NCBI GenBank assembly: GCA_964413365.1
Contig: CAYPRM010000001.1
Span: 1 to 64,000 of the forward strand
DNA: 64,000 bases
Direction: 5' to 3'
Source of the DNA: RGIG4608 sp964413365
GTDB taxonomy: Bacteria > Bacillota > Clostridia > Oscillospirales > CAG-272
Shown here: positions 61,627 to 64,000 of the stretch, piece after piece
Position numbering within the stretch: position 1 is the first letter of the stretch
Layout: each line of letters begins with the position of its first letter
The notes under the pieces: model-generated
What the model saw: the letters and a program-made list of their open reading frames with translations, nothing else
What the model was told of the DNA's origin: nothing
Database searches by the model: none
Position numbers and translations under genes: made by a program

Positions 61627-61641
61627 ATAAATTTACTCCTT

Positions 61642-62718
61642 TCACGCACAGACCGTGCTATTTGCAAAATATTTTTTATCAAGGCAGATGAACGCAAGCT
61701 CGATAATGTGCATACCGTCCGCACTCGTGCCCGTTTCCGTATCTCCGACATAGAGATCACGCCTTACAACTGCAACATATAGCGTGGGATTGTAATCGGT
61801 CTTGCTTGAGAGCTTGCCGCCGCCTGTGATATTTCCGAACATAACGCCCCAGCCGCCCTCGTAATTGAGGTACTCTTGAAAGTCGTTATAGTGGTTGTAG
61901 GTATAAAAAACGTATCTCTCGTTGATATCAATGATACTGTCGCCGTTTCTGTCGTATCTTGTGTAGACGATACGTGCCGCGCCGCGCATGATACGCTCGC
62001 CGTCGTTGTAATCGCCGTATGCACGCCCCGGATCGCAGTCCGTGCCCGTCGTGCCGATATCTATCTCGTAATACTGCAGGTCGCCGCCACAGCCGCTGAT
62101 ATTCGGCAGCTCAGGCTCGTATGGATATCTCGAGGTGTCGCCCTTAAAATATGAATTGTTGAGACGCAGGTACTTGCCCCACGGGCTCTCGTCAGGCTCA
62201 GTGCGCTTGCTCGTGGTGTAATTCGCAGGCACGTCCCCAAATGCGAGCGTGTACGCCGCGACCTCCTCGAGCGTTACATACGCACCGCCGCGGAAGATCT
62301 TATTGACTATATTGCCCTCCGCATCAATGATGCAATATGTATTGCCGTCGTCCATATAGATAGCAGAGGTGTTCCTTATGAGCATATCGCCCTCGCTCGG
62401 CTGATTTTCAGCTACTGTGGGGGCTTGATCCTGCTCGTCGATACTGCCCGACATAAAATAGTGGAGCGAGCGGAAATAGGAATCCCTGTAACTTTTGGCA
62501 GGCTCGTAGCTCGCGTAAAATTCATCTGCGGTCATATTCACGTACGGATCTGTCAGCGGTCCTTCGTCGGTATCTCCGCCGATGGGGGGAGTGGTATTGG
62601 TGGTAGAGCTCGTGGTCGGGGATTTTGTAGTGGTGGTAGTGGTAACATTACCCGTAACACACGAGGTGAGTATGCAGATCACCGCCAAAATGATGATCAG
62701 CTGCTGTAATTTTTTCAT
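61642..62718 (-). CDS. Barnase-like ribonuclease lipoprotein
   Basis: A 358-residue lipoprotein: lipobox LTSC (Cys20), a Thr-rich linker (25-45), then a region (about 145-285) that matches barnase/guanyl RNase by order of motifs. TLEEVAAYTLAFGDVPANYT matches the barnase N-terminal helices, LPNISGCGGDLQYYEIDIGT the catalytic-Glu strand, AARIVYTRYD the Arg strand and YTYNHYNDFQEYL the His strand. Predicted catalytic residues are Glu218, Arg249 and His276, all present, as in barnase Glu73, Arg87 and His102. Insertions lengthen the loops. No signature barstar gene is nearby. An extracellular RNase for nutrition or competition is likely. Confidence 0.72.
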   Translation of the reverse strand: MKKLQQLIIILAVICILTSCVTGNVTTTTTTKSPTTSSTTNTTPPIGGDTDEGPLTDPYVNMTADEFYASYEPAKSYRDSYFRSLHYFMSGSIDEQDQAPTVAENQPSEGDMLIRNTSAIYMDDGNTYCIIDAEGNIVNKIFRGGAYVTLEEVAAYTLAFGDVPANYTTSKRTEPDESPWGKYLRLNNSYFKGDTSRYPYEPELPNISGCGGDLQYYEIDIGTTGTDCDPGRAYGDYNDGERIMRGAARIVYTRYDRNGDSIIDINERYVFYTYNHYNDFQEYLNYEGGWGVMFGNITGGGKLSSKTDYNPTLYVAVVRRDLYVGDTETGTSADGMHIIELAFICLDKKYFANSTVCA

Positions 62719-62749
62719 AGCATTCTCCGTTTTCTATTAATATCACATA

Positions 62750-62778
62750 ATTATACCACATTTTTTGCGTTTTGAAAA
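62750..62778 (-). promoter_or_regulatory. Promoter of the barnase-like/M32 operon
   Basis: Reverse strand: TTTTCA (62778-62773), 17 nt, TATAAT (62755-62750). The minus 35 box is weak. Confidence 0.55.
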
Positions 62779-62786
62779 GATAGTAG

Positions 62787-62815
62787 TTGAAATTATTTGA
62801 TTTTTATGTTAATAT
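62787..62815 (+). promoter_or_regulatory. sigma-A promoter of the exonuclease III gene
   Basis: TTGAAA (62787-62792), 17 nt, TAATAT (62810-62815). Divergent from, and 9 nt away from, the barnase-like promoter. Confidence 0.6.
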
Positions 62816-62851
62816 TATTGGTAGATAGACCAAAAGGAGCGTAATATTAAT

Positions 62852-63604
62852 ATGAAATTTATATCGTGGAACGTAAATGGCTTCAGAGCGTGCCTTAACA
62901 AGGGCTTTGAGGACTTTTTCCGTGCGCAGGATGCGGACTTCTTCTGTATTCAAGAGTCGAAGATGCAGATCGGACAAGCGACGCTGAATGTTGAGGGCTA
63001 TTATCAATATTGGTACAGCGCCGAGAAGAAGGGATACAGCGGAACTGCGGTATTTACAAAGCATGAGCCGCTCTCTGTGCGCTATGGGCTCGGGATCGAC
63101 GAGCACGACCGTGAGGGACGCGCGATAACGCTTGAATATGACGATTTCTACCTTCTGAACGTCTACACGCCGAATTCTCAGCGCGAGCTTACACGCCTTG
63201 ATTACAGGGAGAGCTGGGAGGACGCTCTGAGGGAGTACATTCTGACGCTCGACGCGAAAAAGCCCGTGATATACTGCGGAGACCTCAATGTGGCGCACGA
63301 GGAGATAGACCTTAAGAATCCCAAGACAAATCACATGAGCGCAGGCTTTACGGACAGGGAGAGAGCCAAGATGACACAGCTCCTCGCCTGCGGCTTCTGC
63401 GACACCTTCCGCAGACTCTACCCCGACAAGGCGGAATACTCGTGGTGGAGCTATATGTTCCACGCAAGGGAGAAGAATGTCGGATGGAGAATAGACTATT
63501 TTATAGTTTCGGATAGGATCGCTCCACTCGTAAGTGAGAGCAAGATCCACGGCGATATCCTCGGAAGCGATCATTGTCCTGTCAGCATTGAAATAGATAT
63601 TTAA
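62852..63604 (+). CDS. xth: Exodeoxyribonuclease III
   Basis: AP endonuclease/3'-5' exonuclease of base excision repair. 250 residues: MKFISWNVNGFRACLNKGF at the start, catalytic Glu in CIQESKMQ, NVYTPNSQRELTRLDYR, GDLNVAHEEIDLKNPK, and the C-terminal GSDHCPV with the catalytic His. Start ATG at 62852 after AAAGGAGCGTAATATTA. Single gene with own promoter and terminator. Confidence 0.97.
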   Translation: MKFISWNVNGFRACLNKGFEDFFRAQDADFFCIQESKMQIGQATLNVEGYYQYWYSAEKKGYSGTAVFTKHEPLSVRYGLGIDEHDREGRAITLEYDDFYLLNVYTPNSQRELTRLDYRESWEDALREYILTLDAKKPVIYCGDLNVAHEEIDLKNPKTNHMSAGFTDRERAKMTQLLACGFCDTFRRLYPDKAEYSWWSYMFHAREKNVGWRIDYFIVSDRIAPLVSESKIHGDILGSDHCPVSIEIDI

Positions 63605-63607
63605 TCA

Positions 63608-63643
63608 AAAATAAAAATCAGCCCACGGGCTGATTTTTATTTT
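63608..63643. terminator. Bidirectional terminator between xth and tdk
   Basis: ATAAAAATCAGCCC (63611-63624) pairs with GGGCTGATTTTTAT (63627-63640) around a short loop, flanked by A and T runs. Confidence 0.82.
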
Positions 63644-63644
63644 T

Positions 63645-64000
63645 TTATGTATTCGTCTCGGCGATAGCCTTTTTCCAGCAGGAGTGGCACATTGCAACGT
63701 AGGAATCGTTGCCGCCGATAAGGATCTGACCTCCCTCGGTAACGACTCTTCCCTCTCCGTCGATCCTCGCGTTGACGACTGCCTTCTTTCCGCAGGTGCA
63801 GATGGTCTTGATCTCGCTTATCGAGTCGGCGATCTCAAAGAGCCTGTGACTGCCCTCAAATGTGTGCGTGAGGAAGTCCGTGCGAAGCCCAAAGCAGAGC
63901 ACGGGAATGTCGAGCTCGTCGACGATCCTTCTGAGCTGGTCGATCTGATGTGCGGTGAAGAACTGACATTCGTCGGCGATGACGGCGTGTATTCCGCTAT
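63645..64000 (-). CDS. tdk: Thymidine kinase (partial, 5' part outside window)
   Basis: Type II thymidine kinase, phosphorylating thymidine for salvage. The visible C-terminal ~117 residues include AVIADECQFFTAHQID (substrate contacts), LDIPVLCFGLRTDFLTHTFEGS (the lasso and product site) and the zinc-binding cysteines ICTCGKKAVVNAR and MCHSCWKKA. The gene continues beyond the right edge, where the P-loop would lie. Confidence 0.95.
   Translation of the reverse strand, partial: SGIHAVIADECQFFTAHQIDQLRRIVDELDIPVLCFGLRTDFLTHTFEGSHRLFEIADSISEIKTICTCGKKAVVNARIDGEGRVVTEGGQILIGGNDSYVAMCHSCWKKAIAETNT

Overview
The window looks like a chromosomal scaffold from an anaerobic, endospore-forming member of the Clostridia. 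The evidence is a complete spoIIIAA-AH operon, sigG, a YlmC/YmxH-type PRC-barrel protein, a DUF1540 protein, class II lysS, RbgA, RsmE, TrmK, and many minus-10/minus-35 boxes of the sigma-A type with 16-17 nt spacers. I see no rRNA, tRNA, CRISPR array, prophage or insertion sequence. A run of 100 Ns (55656-55755) inside a coding repeat marks a scaffold join, so this is probably a draft or metagenome assembly. No species call can be made from sequence reading alone.

Layout. 0-6 kb, minus strand: 5' part of rpsB, a PRC-barrel sporulation protein, then spoIIIAH back to spoIIIAA (engulfment-stage feeding-tube complex). 6-8.5 kb, plus: glpK and an alpha/beta hydrolase. 8.5-21.1 kb, minus: a nucleoside phosphorylase coupled to a uronate-isomerase-like protein without catalytic residues; dxs with a DtxR-type regulator; a membrane-tethered Ntn amidase; lysS, greA, an S41 protease and a CdaR-like regulator; rsmE; an SPFH/NfeD pair. 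21.3-30.9 kb, plus: lepB-rbgA-rnhB-yraN-dipeptidase-thrC, a metallophosphoesterase, then tig-clpP-clpX. 31-38.8 kb, minus: a Cys-rich clostridial protein, sigG, an E2-like acyltransferase without its histidine, an M28 peptidase with inserted membrane helices, a possible 41-aa gene, rlmD, a degenerate phosphatase, Nif3, trmK and a DUF1858 protein. 38.8-47.2 kb, mixed: a four-helix clostridial protein, an esterase, an M16C protease, a cysteine desulfidase-type enzyme, a CNNM/CorC exporter behind a structured leader, and an RDD protein. 47.3-56.3 kb, plus: a sugar-type ABC importer (ATPase, two permeases, binding lipoprotein) followed by a nuclease/OB-fold lipoprotein and a large repeat-containing surface lipoprotein. 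56.3-64 kb: surE and two DHH phosphoesterases, a HAD phosphatase, an M32 carboxypeptidase, a barnase-like lipoprotein, exonuclease III, and the 3' part of tdk.

The most interesting region is 47-64 kb. It holds two predicted surface nucleases (a staphylococcal-nuclease-type lipoprotein and a barnase-type lipoprotein), OB-fold surface proteins beside an ABC importer, and enzymes that finish nucleic acid breakdown (two NrnA-like proteins, SurE, exonuclease III, thymidine kinase at the edge). A working model is capture and degradation of external RNA/DNA with salvage of the products; the link is inferred from proximity and needs testing. Three degenerate enzymes (uronate isomerase, PPP-type phosphatase, E2 acyltransferase) sit among housekeeping genes and may be regulatory pseudoenzymes. 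The leader in front of the CNNM/CorC gene is the best candidate for an unrecognised regulatory RNA.
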